Shown here piece after piece: positions 1 through 15,100 of a stretch of DNA of 64,000 nt (its first letter is position 1; each line of letters starts with the position of its first letter). This DNA comes from Patiria pectinifera. Its lineage: Eukaryota; Echinodermata; Asteroidea; Valvatida; Asterinidae. Position numbers and translations under genes: made by a program. Location of the stretch: assembly GCA_029964075.1 (NCBI GenBank), contig CM057147.1, forward strand, positions 11,801,513 through 11,865,512, given 5' to 3'. The notes under the pieces were generated by a model. The model had not been told where the DNA came from. It saw only the letters and a program-made list of their open reading frames with translations, and searched no databases.

Positions 1-122
1 TCCTCATTACATGATGCAGCTTGCACAAGGCGGAGGTTGTAGGACTTGATTCCACTCTCATCATCTCTGTAATCCTCCCACACCACGGAGACAGACTCAG
101 AGCTGTCAGTATAGGCAACAGG
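1..122 (-). CDS. Gene A exon 25 (cut by window edge)
   Basis: Acceptor 'atttgcag' before 122, phase 0. It encodes 'VSVVWEDYRDDESGIKSYNL' and stays open to base 1. The gene continues to the left of the window. Confidence 0.82.
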
Positions 123-3100
123 CTGCAAATACAGGATTCAAAAGTCAACAGAGAGGTAATTCAGTGCGAGTGTGATTGGTGGGTTTTAGTCAGTTGCATG
201 AAATATTTGCAAGAACAAATTATAGTTGCCGTTTTAAGTGTCAGAAAAAGACATTGAAAGATGCTGGCAACTACGGTTACACCTCTATGTTCCGACACCC
301 CTATGTTCCGACTGCACATATTCCTATTCCTAACCCTAACCCTAACCCTAACCGGGAGTAACACAATCTAGGTTGTCGGAACATAGGGGTGTCGGAACAT
401 AGACCAGTCACCGCAACTACCTTAGATTCTAGACATTGTTACACAAGACAATGATAATGATATAGTTCTTATTATCAACATGAGGATTTATTTTTGTTAA
501 AAAGTGTGGCACTGGTTACTAAACTTCTGAGTTCAGCAGTAGTGATAAATGATTGCAGCACCTTATTAAAATGTGTATTTCAGGCACATACTGGACAGAA
601 GTTTGAAAAACACTTCATGTCAAATTTAAATTAAAACTGGGCATAGCTTCTGTAAGCTTAGAGGTTCTGATGATTACTATAGCATGACCACCCCCCCCCC
701 CAAAAAAAAAAAAACCACACCCCAGCCTTTTCACTACTGTAATGAGTGTAAAAAGCATGTAGGAGATTGGTCCAGCATGCAACCAAGCCTTAATGGCAGG
801 ATATGCGACAATGCAGCAACATGATACACTGATCTCCTGATGACTTACCATGTCATAGAAAGGTCCAACACGCAGCCTACCCTCAATAGGTGGTGTGATA
901 TCCACAGAGAAGTAACTAGTGGAGGAGTTACACTGTCCGCCTTCGTTCATTCCTAGAAAGACAGGAGCATGAGAAGCGTTTTCCATTAAAAGATATCACC
1001 TTTGATTTTCATTTAAGTGAACTACTAGGGAGGATATGTGTGTGAGTAGAATTAATTATTGCACTGACCACATCTCATGGTCAGTGTTGGTCAATGGCCC
1101 CACATCCTGTTTCCAACTACTCTCCCTCATGAATCCTGGAAACAGATGTGCCATGAAATGGGTTGATACTGTTGAGGCAAGTCTGATCAGCTTCACTCTG
1201 AGACTGGTCAGCAATGGCTTCAATGATTTGCTTTCATTAGACAGATTAAGTTAAGTGCACTATGATGCACAGTCAATATTTCACAACTCATCCTCTCTCT
1301 TGTAGGTGCACAATGAGTTACATATTCACCCACCCACAACAGTGACATAGTAGGATCCTTCCTGCATCAGATTCAGGCCCTTGACCTCCACAAAGGTGTC
1401 TTTGCCTACAAAATGCATCGACCTCTCATGGAATGTAGCCAGGGCCTGCGTTGTCCCCAACAGCATATCCAGGCAGTCCATATCTTCAGGCGGGATGGAG
1501 GAAGTGGATGGTTCACCCAGACCAACGTAGTACAGCAGGATGGGGAAGGTGGATTGAAATTTAGCCCACATGAGTTGCACCTCAGAGACAGAGTTTACAT
1601 ACTCTGGCACTTCCACCTCACTTCCTGAACAGATGTAAAAAAAAAAAAAAACAATCAAGAGAAACTTTCAGCTGGTGTGCATTATTAACGGTTACACAAA
1701 AAATTATTACCTACTGGCTGCAGAAAACAAATTAAAGCAAACTAGAGAATGCAAGTTTTAAGTTTGGAAAATGAAAGACAGTACTTACACACATAGGTAA
1801 TTAATTTGGTAGTACTAAAATATATCTTATAATAGATCTTTTATTGTAAAGTTTAAGTACAGGCAGGGTTCTTCCCCACATACTAATGTGCGTATCAGCC
1901 CAATACACTGGAATTGCTGCAGGCCGATACGCAGAAAAAATTACATCACATTTTTCAGCCCCGATATGCAAAGTATGATTATTACACACTTCATTAACAT
2001 GCCATCATGGAATCGCTTTGCAGCAGTGGTAGATTGGTTCCTACCGCACGCTAAAAGTTATGATGAACTGGTCTATAGTAAAAATACCAAACAAATATCG
2101 ATGGAGAAACTTTCTGCGAGATAATTCCCAGAACGTGATCTCTCTTTTCTTTGTAGGTATTTTCTTTTTAAGTGTATTTCTAATGACATTGTGCTGCTCG
2201 TAATTGATGCGATACAGCGTTGCGTGTTTATGCAAAATTTTATTTATGGCAAAATAAAAACCTTTCTGACCTACCGACCCTACTTTTGAAAGGTATGTTT
2301 ATCGAAGCAGAAGCAATTTGTTTTTCTTGGCCTTATTTCTTAATTTGAAACTTACTTTTAATCCATACATTCCAGTACAGGAAGTTGCAATGTTTATCTG
2401 CTTAGATATCTCTAACATGAGAAGAAAAGTCAAAACGGAGAATAACCTACCAAGCACTGTGCTGTCTATACCAACATTGATCCCTGTTGATGTCACCTCA
2501 GCTGAAGCAAAGCTAGCACTATATCCCCTGACTGTTACGTAATATGTTGAGTCTCGTGCAATGAGGTTGAGGTTAGTGAAAGTGACTGTTGTGTTCTTTC
2601 CAACATAAGTGAAGGGCACCACGTTGTCTCTGGTCTTAGGGTAGCGACGGTCAGTTCCAACTGCAGCCTCATAGTAATCCACAGTTTGCTCTGTGATGTG
2701 GTCTTCGGTGACTTCAGCATTTCCTGAAGGGGGATTCAGGGCAATGAATGTAGGAAAATGAACTAAAAAGTCTAAAGCACTACAGTTGAAAACTGCTATA
2801 ATGAACATCACTGTACCAAACATTCAGCTATATCTAATGGGCCGATTCTACTAGCGAATACTTACCTGTAGAGTATTACCACATATGCATTATTCCCTAG
2901 AGGGTGCCTGCCATACGCAAAGATTTATTACCCACAGTACCTTGCGGCAAGCCCGTACTTCTGTTATCAGTTATCTGTTATCAGTCAGATAACAGGAGGT
3001 GAAGGTGTTGTAGGACTTCCAACATGCCGCTTGAATAATATCTGCAAGGGGCACTCCTTTGCAAAAGGCCCAAGAAGTCACCATGCTGCGAATTTCGTGG

Positions 3101-6100
3101 GAATGTACACTGTTCTGGAAAGGCCAGTCAGACGATGCAAGTCATATGGCCGTCACGCCCCAGCGAGCGATTGTATCACGGGACGCTGGACGATGTAATG
3201 AAACCGTAGTTATGAACAGTTCTTGGTGGTCATCGTGGATCGATGCAGTTTGATGGAGGTACCACTTGAGGGTTCGGACAGGACACCAGAACTTATCCTC
3301 TTGGACAGAGGAGGACTTCATAGCAGGAACGATGATGTCAGGCGGGGAGAATGTAGCCGACTGGTTCTTCATGAGGAAAGAGCAATGGGGGATCAGGCGG
3401 ACCCCACCAGGCTCCCAACGCAATTGTCCTTGACTTATGGTCAGAGCAGAGAGTTCACTCATGCAGCAACTGTACATGTAGCTGCCATCAGGAGGAAGGC
3501 CGTTTTCAAGGAAAGTTCTTTAGAGTGGCCTGACCGAGAGGTTAAAAAGGAGGTCAGGCGAGAGCTTGTAAGACCTGCCTAAGATCCCATGATGGTAGGA
3601 GTGCATGTTAGGGTGGTCGAGAAACATACATGTTGGACAATGGCCAGCACGTCAGGTGTAGGCACGTTGGTTCTGGGTGAAGCAGACCCGACTGAGGTTG
3701 ACAAAGAATGTCTGGCCTTGTGAACTCCAGGTAGTAGCCGAGTGAGATGGTGGCAAGTACCCACCGGTCAGACGTGATGTGGACCCAGGACCCTGCGAAA
3801 TGGGCCAACGGGCCCACATGGGTTCAAGTTGTAGACCTCCACGTGGTGAGCCCTGCCAACTGACTTCTGTCAGGCGAACAACAACAACAGAGATAGCAGA
3901 AGCAGAATCAATCTACAGCTATTTCCCGTAACGTCAAACAATTACATCCTCAATAATGCAACCTCAGCCACCGCAGCTCGATGCCAACCCGGAGCATGCG
4001 CCCTTATCAGGGCGGTCACTTACAAGTGTCGTACGGGACGGCATCTCCCTGTTGCAGTTGAATGTGGAAGGCATAACAAAGGCCAAGATTAATGTCATCG
4101 AGCACCTGACACAAACCCACAAAGTCAGTGTTATCCTCCTCCAAGAGACCCATGTCAGCAACTCTTCCCTCCTGAAGGTCCCAGGTTACACCTTGGCAGC
4201 CTACACTGAGAGTAATATCCATGGAATCGCAACGTTTGTGAAGAACACAGTTAAATGGTTCGCAATTGCAGTGTCCCCTCCAGACTCGGAAGTGGAGTGG
4301 TCAGCCACGAAAGTTGAAGGCATCACTGTCGTCAACGTTTACAAACCGCCTCCCTCCAGACTGCACGGAGACTCCTTCCCCTCCTATGGCCCTCCTTGCA
4401 TGTATGCCGGAGATTTCAACTGTCATAGCACAACATGGGGATACAGCTCAACCAATCAAGATGGTACTACCCTGGAAGACTGGGCCTCAGCCACTGGCAT
4501 CTACCTCCTCTATGACTCTAAGCAGCCTGGCAGCTTTCACTCTGGCCGTTGGAACACCACCTCCAACCCCGGATTTGGCTTTTGTTAACCTGAATGGTCC
4601 TCTTCCTCACCGTACCATCCTCGATCAGTTTCCAAGATCACAACACAGACCATCCTTGATCATCCCTGACAACCCAATTGAACCGGTCCCAACCAAACCC
4701 GTTAAAAGGTGGAACTTTCGCAAGGCCAGATGGGACCATTTCACAAGCCTTGTGGATGCTGGGGTTGACAACATACCCTACCCCACCCCCAACAACCTAG
4801 ATACAGCCTACTCAGCCCTCTGCAGTCTTCTCATTGAGGCAGCGAAGAAGGCTATTCCTCGTGGACACCGTCGCAGATACATCCCTGCATGGGATGAAGA
4901 GTGTGATGCATGCTACGACGCCTTTCTGCAAGCTGAACCAGGCGAGGATGCAACTACGAAGGCTACAGACCTGACAAACTGCCTTGACAAAAAGCGCAGA
5001 GATCGCTGGGAAGAGACAGTCCAGGGAATCGACTTCGCACACTCCAGTAGAATAGCCTGGAAAACCTTCAACCGTCTTACTGGCAGAAGTACTCGCCCCA
5101 AGCACTGTACTGTCACTGCTAACTCCATCGCTCAGCAACTCCTCGCCAAATGGACACTGCAAAGTTGCAGACAAGAATCACGCCCGCACAGTGAAACAGG
5201 AGACCACAAACCTGTGGAAGGCACCCGGCGTTGACGTGCATATGTCATCTCCATTCTCCCTCGCAGAACTCTCTGCTGTCATTTCCCAACTGAAATGCGG
5301 GAAAGCTCAAGGTCCTGATAACATCCCTCCAGAATTCTTGAAGCACTGTGGTCCCAGATGTCTAGCTTGGCTCCAAGAATTCTACTCTTCCTGTCTTGCC
5401 GGCCAGTCTATACCCAAGATTTGGCGGAAAGCCACTGTCATCACATTGCTGAAACCAAACAAGGCTGCTGATGATTCCAAGAGCTATCGTCCGATTTCAC
5501 TTCTTTGTGTCCCGTACAAGCTTCTTGAACGGCTTCTTCTGGCTCGGTCTGACCCAATCATCGACCCCCAACTGCCTGATGAACAAGCTGGCTTCCGACA
5601 TGGACACTCCACAGTACAGCAAATTGTTAAGCTGACCAACAACATCGAGGACAGCTTTGAAGCACGCAACAAGGCAGGTGTCGTACTAGTGGACCTCACC
5701 GCTGCCTACGACACAGTGTGGCACCATGGCCTGGTCCTGAAACTTCTTCGCTCCATTCCTGATCAGCACTTTGTGCGGTTCCTCGCCAACATTATTTCCA
5801 ACCGCAGTTTTGTCCTCAAGACCAGTGATGGTCAGACAAGCCCACCACGTCGTCTGAGGAATGGTGTACCCCAAGGCTCAGTACTGTCCCCCACCCTCTT
5901 CAACATCTACATAAGCGACCTACCGAACACCACAGCGAGGAAGTATGGCTATGCTGACGACTTGGCCCTCCTGTACACAGATAGATACTGGACAAACGTG
6001 GAGAAGGTGCTCTCAGCTGACATGGAATGCATCGCAGACTACCTGATGACATGGAGACTAAAGTTGAGCGTGGCAAAAACTACTTCATCTACCTTCCACC

Positions 6101-9100
6101 TAAACACCAAGGAAGCCCAACGTCAGCTGACTGTCACCCTAAACGGGTCTCCCCTGCCTCCTCTCCCTTGGGGTAAGACTACTCACGTACAGGAAACATC
6201 TGGAAGCCCTCCGTTCTAAGGTTTCAGGGCGTAACAACCTCCTGCGTCGGCTGGCTGGATCATCATGGGGTGCCAGGACATCCACCCTTCGAACTGGTGC
6301 TCTTGCCTTCGTTTACAGTGCTGCCGAGTACGCTGCCCCAGTATGGAGCCGCAGTGCACATGCCAGGAAGCTTGATGTGGCCCTCAATGAAACCATGCGT
6401 ATCATCACTGGCTGCCTACCCTCTACTCCAATAGACCTCCTGCCTGTTCTTGCAGGTATCGCACCTGCAAAGCTTCGCAGAGAGAGCCTCACTGACAGGC
6501 TTGCGTCCCAGGCCGAGGCAAACTCCGATCACCCTCTGCATCAGCTGATCCAAGATGCACAACAGCTTGGTCGTCAACGCCTGCCCTCTAGTCGCCCCTT
6601 CTCCCGTCATGCTGCAGCCCTCTGCAACTCCAACTCCACTTTGCGTAGTGCGTGGGAGGCTGACTGGGAGCAGACTGCCCGACCTGATCAATTTACTGTG
6701 ACCCCCGACACCACAGCCCCACTCGGCTCAGACCTTCCTCGAAAGGAATGGGTCACCCTGAACCGCTTGCGTACAGGAGTCGGCCGGTTCAATGCCAGCA
6801 TGTTTCGTTGGGCCTACGTCCATCAGCAGCCTGCGTGTGTGGAGCATCACAGCAGACAGCACAGCACATCATCAACGAATGCGCTGCACTTGGGCCCCCA
6901 GCTGACACGGTGGACCTCGCCATTGTCAGCGAACAAACAAGAACATGGCTTAGACAACTGGACGGAATAGCCTGACCTTCTGCTGCCTCAAACGAAAGAA
7001 GAAAAATGGGTCTTGTGATGGGGGTCCGTTGTTGGTGAGCATAGTCACTTCTGCCAGCCAAACCGCTGCCGAAAGGCGGTGGTCAAGGCTGAAGGGCGGG
7101 AGGTGGCACGTGGAATGGCAGGACGTTGAGAGGTGGAATGAAAACCACGGCTTGCCGGCTGTGGTGGGGGACGACTGGGTCTTGACGAGTGGGAGGCTTG
7201 ACAGGAAGGGCCAGCAGCCGGAGGGTGTCTCCAGGAGCCCCGACCTCTGGCTGCAGGTAGTACCCGACAAGGTTGTGGAGGCGGTTTGGGATGAACCTTC
7301 GCCAAATTAATCTTCTCCGTAGCCTTGATATGATCAGCTTCAGCCTGCATACGAGACTGAATCTGGCCTGCAAAGAGGTCTCGTCCCTGGAAGGGAAGGG
7401 ACTCGAGATGCTTGCGAGCTCCATCGGTGGGCAGAAATATGGCATCCAAAATTGATGCCCGCCGGGATGGTGGAATCAGTTTGACACCCCTGGAATAAGT
7501 ATTCGGACAGTAGGAGCAAAAACGCTATATGGGTTAAACCCAAATGAGCGGCGCCGTTAATATTTTGAAGCATCTTCTCAGTTCTGAGCAGCGTCCAGGA
7601 ACAAGGACGTAGTCGAAGCCCGATAACCAGAATTGGAGGGAAGTTTATCATGCACGTTGTCAGCAATGGTAGGCGTGGTAAGATACTGGGTTGTCTCGTC
7701 TACCGGGAAGGAGTATAAAGTTGAGCAGCGAATAGAATACGCAGTTTGGGTTGGTCGAACACAGACTGAACCTGTTGCGAGCAAACCCGATCAAAGGGAA
7801 CCACAGGGGTGGGATCGGGAGTGACTGGCGAGTCAGGAGCCGTTAGTCATTTGAACGATTTCGGCTGTTTAGTAGGTGCGGGCTTAATGGGTTCAGGGAA
7901 CCCGAATACATGTGCCATGTCTCGTTGTACCAAGCGAAGGAGCGTGGCCATGGAAGCTGGCATACTCAAGTCCTCTTCAGGTTCGGCCTCGGCCTCACGA
8001 AGTGACTGAGAAGAGGCAACATCTTGGTCTTCGGCAGTTCAGACGGCAAGTCCAAAGGAGCGCAGAGAGAGAACTATGGGCGAATACCGACACGATTGGC
8101 GAGTCTGTTGGATGGGAAATCGTGTGAGTTATGTTTGGGTTTGGAGGCAACCGAGGCTGGGAAGGGGGCGATGGGGCCGGATCAGCCGCGGTAGTCTGTT
8201 TGGAGAAGGCTGACAAGGTTTCAGACAATTTCTGAATTGATTGAAGCAAATGCCGTGTCCTTATGAGAGGACTTACGTCGCTTGTGGCCGACAGAACTAT
8301 CAGTGGCCATATCTGTCAACTTGCGTTTCTTCTTCTTCTTCGTAGGAGAAGAATCAGCCTCAGATTGTAGAGGGAATCCAGAAGCAGCCAGGACGTCTGA
8401 TGTTACTGAACCACTTGGAGAAACCAAACGTTGGGGTGAACAAAGTTGAATCACCGTCCAAGCAGGCAGGGCCCTGGCACCTGAATCACTGGATATTGGG
8501 GCACTGGATACGGCCGATGAGACCGGCAGAGTAGCAGCGGGTGGCAATGGGCTAAATCTTTGAGGTGTTCCTGGGTTTGGAAATCACCGAAGATTTCTTC
8601 TTTGGGGGCCCCATGAACGACATGACTTCAGAACAGGGAAAAACACCCGTATAAAAAGGTCTGTAAAAACGGACGGCAACCAAAATAATTGGAACGGCCG
8701 GAACAATAGTGTGGCAGCCGGCACAATATTCGGGTGGCTAGTGAACTAGCCTGAAAAAGAACGATAGGCCTATATAATGAAGTATGTATCGCTCTAGCAC
8801 TCTAGTATAAAGTAAGTAGTACATGTATGTCAGAAACGTAACACTGTCGAAAGTGTGGAGATAATGAACCTGCTGGTTAAATAACAGTGAATCGCCGGTT
8901 AAATAGCGGCGTTCGTGTTGAAGAAAAAACACTGATTTGGTGCAGCGTTAGGGATTAGCTAATAGTGAAATATCACACTGACTGGACAGTAACTGGAAGT
9001 GTAGGTAAGGGGGGAGTGGCTTGCAACTCGGGCAATGTCTCATTCGTTCTGTACACCAACACTGCTGTAAGACAACGAAAGATGCCTTTTAAATGACAGC

Positions 9101-12100
9101 AAAACGCCGGTTAAATAGTGGCGTTCGTGTTGGCGTGAGGGCTCACTCGTTCGGTACAGCAAAACAGCCGTGAGACAACGAAACTGCCAGTTAAAAAACA
9201 CAGTACCGCCGGGTAAATAATCACAGTCATTTTGAAGACGAAGACTCCAAATAGTCGGTGCAGCGTGAGGGATTGGCTAAGTAGCGAATATCACGCTGAT
9301 GGGTCGGTTGGTAGTGATTGAGCGACTTGCAACTTGTGCAACGCTCCCCCTGCAAATCCTTGTCCGTTCCGAACAGCTTGAGTAACTTTCAGCCTGTGTA
9401 AGGCCTCACGCAAACGGTCATGACGTACAAGCATAAAGTGAGTAGCCAGCAACCTGTGCAAAGCCCCACTTGCTCCGTACCACGTGAGCTACCTGCAGTC
9501 TGCGCTAAGCCTCACGTTAAAAAGTGGTAGTGTAAATGTGGAAAGCAAGCAGCTTTCAGCCTGTGTGAAGCCTCGCTAGATGGGTACGGCGTGAGCTACT
9601 TGCAACCTGTGCGAAGCCTCAGGCACACGGTCTCGTACCGTAAGAACCGTGTAACAGGAGTGAGGGACCGGCAACCTGTGCTGTGCGAGAAGTCACTCCC
9701 GAAATGTACCCGTAACGACCCAACAAATATCAGGAAAAACCGACCAAAATATTACAAAAACTTACTAAACTTGTAGAAACAACAACAGAAGACAAGTAGT
9801 AGAATAAAACTATGAACTTAACTATAAAAATGGCCGAGTAAAGACTGAGAAAAATTTGCAAAGCGAGAGTTCTGTAAATATACATCTTTCACAAAACGCC
9901 GCTAAGAGAAAAGAGGAAGTATGGCAGGCGGGCCGCAAGGTACTGTGGGTAATAAATCTTAGCGTATGGCTGGCACCCTCCAGGGAATAATGCACATGTA
10001 GTAATACTCTACGGGTAAGTAGAGCGCAGTAGAATAGAGGTTACAAATACACCAAACATTTCATAATTTTTGTCCATTTTGCTTCTCAACTACATCTGGA
10101 GGTCTACAATGCTTGAAACTTTTAGGTAGATCCTGCCGACTGGTTATTGCCACTACAGATATAATGGTCGAATAATGGAACCAGGAACCATTCAACAAAA
10201 CTGGGCTCAGGCAACGTGGCAGATAAGAACTGTTTTAAATAACAATGTAAAAATACGTCAAACAAACAGTGTTTGCAATGATCTAAAAGGTAAGACTTTG
10301 GCGAGTCATTTATGAACACAGGATTCGTGTTTTTTTCTGTGTATGTGCTTTTTCTGTTTTCTTGTTTTTTTATTTCTCCAGAGATTTTAACAATTAGTTG
10401 TCATAATGATGAGCGAAGGTGATTATTGCCATGGCAGTGCATGCCCGTTGATACTATTGGGTACTGTATTAAATTGAAATGTAAAAGTGCTTCCTTGAAT
10501 CCTGTAACTCTACACATATATATAAGCATCAAATCTCTGTAAATCCTAGCACAGAATGCCAGTCCGTCACTAGTTATCCTCAACCTGTGAGAAGTCTGCA
10601 GAACACCTTGTGAGTGATTTACTCAAAAAACATTTCTTGTGAAGAACCAGCATTAGAACCATCATGCCCTGACCATCTTCAATCTCCTCATTAAACGTCA
10701 GAGCCTACTGACTGGAATGTTAAGGCAATACTTCAGCAATGCATTTCCTGGTTGGGTACTGGTATAATCAAATTATTTCTGGTCTAGTCATTTTTTTTCA
10801 AGCTACTAGCCATCTAATCTAGTTGACTTTAACCTAAAATTCAAACCCATAAACAGAAGACTGTCTCTACATTCCATCTGTCATTACCTACCTGTGTGAT
10901 GGATAGTTTCTTTAATCGGCATCCCTTGTCCAAAGCCCTTCCAGCTTGCTGATATCCTATCAGTCTCCTTCTGGTAAGTCAAATCAAAGCCTACTAAGAG
11001 GCCATCATAGACCTGGCCAGGTATCAAGGGATCACGCTTGATGGTGATTCCATCAGATCTGACTGTGACAGCCAGGCCCAGGGCATTAGTAGCCCGCACC
11101 AGGGTGTAGTATGTCTCACCATCTGTCATTCCAATGTCTGTGTTGGTGTCTGAGGTTCGCTCTAAGTCAAAAATAAATCCATGCAGACGCATAAATTAAA
11201 CTTAGAGTTATGACCCGGAAGTCACAGGCCCTTAAACAAGTACAAAGAAGTCAATATATCCTTCCATTGAACATCCACTTTCATCTGAATGTCAAACTTT
11301 GTGTTACACAAAATGAAGCATTTTCTTTCTTATGCATACAGATAATGAATGAGTGAAAACAAAATGGCTTAAGATCTAAAGTCGGGCCATATAGAGACAT
11401 GGCTATTTGTCAATTGACATCAAAAACTAGACAAAATGACTTTGTGGATTGCATGTTCTTTCAGCACACTGACAAAAACATTTCCTTTATTAAACATTAA
11501 GTAATATTGGGGTAATGGTAAAACAGCACCAGAAGTAATATATTTTGTACATGTCGTTAGTCGCACTATGAAGTGACATATCGTGTGCACAGTCCATAGA
11601 CGATACGTCACTTCTTGGTACACCCGAAGATGTATACCGAAATGGTCTTGAAACAAAAAGTGACTCTAGTTTAATGGCAAAGTTATGTTATTACCTTGAA
11701 CATTGGTAAATGGTTGAATCTCCTGCCCATCAATTCTGTAAATGGCCCATTCATACTTCTTCATTGGACACGGATCCCCGCTGAAATCCCAGGATGCACT
11801 CATCTCATGCAGCGAGGTCTGGAAGTCTGAGTCTTCCAAGTCTAAATCAGTGACTCCATCTTTGACTTGGAATGGTCTGAGCGGTGAAAGTCCTGCACTG
11901 AACCGGCTGACATAGATGCCATTGGATACTGCAGTGCTGGTCAGACCGGCTTCATTGTAGCCTCTCACTGTGGCGTAGACTCTACTGACACTGCTCAGAT
12001 CAATGTTGGTAATAAGCTCCGAGGTCTGGTCCTTGGACACCTCATAGAAAGGTCTGATTTGAGACCTTCCTGGTGTGGTGCCCAGGGCAACCTCATACTT

Positions 12101-15100
12101 AGTGATCATAGTGTCCTCGTCAGTGAACGGCTGCCATAGGATCTGCAGCTGGGTAAGCGATTCCAGACACTCCCCGTCCAAGCTCAAGCATTCCTCATCG
12201 TTTGTGCACTCCAATTCTGGCAGGTCGATAGGATCACTGAAATTGAAGCTGTACACACCAGATAGCTCCACTACAAGGCCGTATCTTGGAGGTGTATCAT
12301 CAATCTCAATAGGACCAGAGAATGCCATTGTGCTTTGGTTGACAGCATTGAAGGCCTCCACAGTGACATAGTAGACTCGGTTGTGAATCAGATTCAGATC
12401 TGTCAACATGTTAGTTACTATTAATATTATATTCGACTATTATATTAGTTTGATACGTTTGAGACATTTACCATGAATACCATATAACAATTTTGGGGAT
12501 GGCTTATTCTTAAAGTTGTGTTCCCCATGCTTTTTTCAAGTTTCATCCCGAGAAATTTGATTCCTTTTCTAAATAGCAATTTTTCTAGCACGACAAAAGT
12601 TATTCGCTTTTGAATGAGACATCAACCAAAAAAATACCAAATTGGCCCATGTTTAGTCACTGAATTATTACTTTACTATTTTCAATTATTGGCTGCCTGA
12701 CAATAATTCCATTTGGCGGGGTAGGTTGGTTCCTGCCTCACATTCAGTATCGCTAATGTACGGATGGGGGGCCAGTTTGCTTGTTAAGTGCATGTTTGTG
12801 CCAAAAAACAAAATCTAAATCCCCCCAGAAAAGGATTTTTTTTACTGGAATAAAAACACACAAGTTAAAAATTGAGAATGAGGAAAAAAGAGAGAATTTA
12901 TTGAAGAGCATGGGAACGCAACTTTAAGTGATTTGGAAGAGTCAACAATATTTATACAGTTAGTGAGAACCAACTTTCAGCAGTGTTTTAGTCAAGTCCA
13001 TCACAAATCTGCTTGGTCTTATTAGTCAATCTTAAGTCCATTTTATGCATCCAGTCATATTTAGCTGGGGATAGATAATAACAAATAGATGTCTTGTCAC
13101 AGTTAATATTTGAATAGCTTGTGACTTGGTACTGTATGGCTTGTGAGGACTTGAGATGGCTCAACTACACCAATGACATTCAGCATATATGGCAATTTGG
13201 GGAAAATATAAATAACTTTACAATAATTTGGAAAACTGTGACTAATAACAGCACTTTCTTGGAGATACTCTCAGAAAGTTTCCATTGAAATGTTTGGTTT
13301 CAAATGTCTGTTGCTCACTTTCTGTAACTCTGTAGTGAGTGAGGTAGCCAGGCAGATCATCAGACTGGAACACGTCATTTTGTCCCTGGGCCGTCCCAAC
13401 CAGAAAAACCACATGATCAATGCCAGACTCAGCATCCAAGAAACCAGTCCAACTACACAAGAGGGCGCTATTGGCATGGAGGAAGGCAGGACACTGAACC
13501 TGTAAGGGCAGACAGGAAAAGGGCAACCGTTAGTTGGATGATGCAGCGTTTTACAACAAGTCATCTGGTGAGAAGGTGCTTCCAAGATTTCATGTGGATT
13601 GGCTGTGATATACCACTCCATGCTTTTAGCTCAGTAAATAGAAGACAATTTTCTGGACGATGAAAATTTGAGAAGCCTCCTTGTTTAAAATTGTTTTTAT
13701 TCCCAGCAGTTAAAGTCGCACTTTTATTATTCAATTCATTGGCTCTTCTTTTTTTAAATCCGTTTTTACAGGTACTCTTTTTTTATGGTCATGTTAACAG
13801 GACATTGTGATTGGCATTCTCTTATTATCAGATCCTACTGGTTCCCCAACCCCTTTTGTCAAAAAGAGGAGGTCAGATATATTCCCCAATGCACGGGATT
13901 GACATTCTTGCTCCTGCACATTTGGGGAAAAAATTAAAAAGTCCCACAACATATACATGTACATGTACTAAGAATACATATATTTTAAATTGTGCCCACC
14001 ACTACATGCAAAAAAAAAATTCTCATCAGTCACAAAAATGGAAACTGGCCAACACAGTCTGTACCGAGTGGTATCAGCGCGCATGGACTGTTATGAGAAC
14101 AGGCCACGTGCAAATACCAGTGTTAAGACCTCGAAGTAAAACAAAGCCAAACAAACATACACAGAAAAGATGGATAAAATTCTGCAAATTATTACTTGCA
14201 AACATCTTCTTTCTCCACAAATGTTTTTGTGAGATTTGTACCATGTCAAATTCGACTGCTTTAAACTATGTAGGCCATGACCAATACCGCACATGCAGTC
14301 GTGTCTGTATCCCTATGCATTCATGCATATGAAAAAAAACTACGGAAGCAGAGTAATAGCCCAGAATAGATAGAGGGGCCCTATGTGCTCCATGTGCCAA
14401 CAAAAGAGGGCGCTTTTTTACCACTTTTTGAGCGCCCTGTGTAGGGGACACACAGCGTGTGCGTACTGTACTGCACTGGTTCGTGCGCGAAGTACGCACG
14501 ACTTCCTGAATGTGCCAAAGCTATTAGCCACAGCGTCTTCACGTGAGCATCAGGCATCGTCGGCATGCGGGTGCATTAGAATTTGTCTTGCGATGGTCTC
14601 CCAGACTAATCCCCACCCCCAATAACTTTGAATCATTTGAAATACACAGTGGTTCAACCGGGAACCAGTCTAGGTCTCCCCCAACTCGCCTTTTCTGGCC
14701 GTTGAAGGGGTACTGATGTGCACAGAGCCCATAGCAACAGGTTCATTCACAAAAACAGCCAGACTGTTGGAGAATGCCTACAGAGTCTGTGTCCTGTTTT
14801 TTATGCTTTTATATACGTACACAGCAATATCAGATTTTTTCACGACTGGATTTTTGATAACACGGAAATCAGCGGATCTGCACGAAAATAATTTGGTAGT
14901 TTCATTTTTTAATGCTTGCAAATATTGTACAGTACCTTTACAGTGCCGCATCTTAATGTTAACTGTGTGATACTGTATTATGCTGTGTTTTTGACTGTCA
15001 TACGCAAGAGAGTTGACTAATCCATACCTGTCCAACAGTAGGTGGAGTATTATCTACGGTCAAACTGGTGGCATAGACAGTTCTTCTCAGCCCAACACTG

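Larger units (their letters stand above)
2838..10035 (-). mobile_element. DIRS-like retrotransposon copy 1 with inverted terminal repeats and a nested LINE
   Basis: The element lies in the intron between gene A exons 21 and 22. It has about 110 bp inverted terminal repeats at 2838-2955 and 9928-10035. On the minus strand the order is gag-like region, the start of a DIRS reverse transcriptase, then a DIRS tyrosine recombinase. The RT core is missing, so the copy is internally deleted. Its coding parts have stops and frameshifts. A plus-strand LINE is inserted at 3823-7005. Inverted terminal repeats together with a tyrosine recombinase are the hallmarks of the DIRS order. Confidence 0.82.

Noticed and set aside
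13811-14332. 173-residue plus-strand open frame
   Set aside because: No domain, biased low-complexity composition, and it lies in an intron of gene A without splice support.
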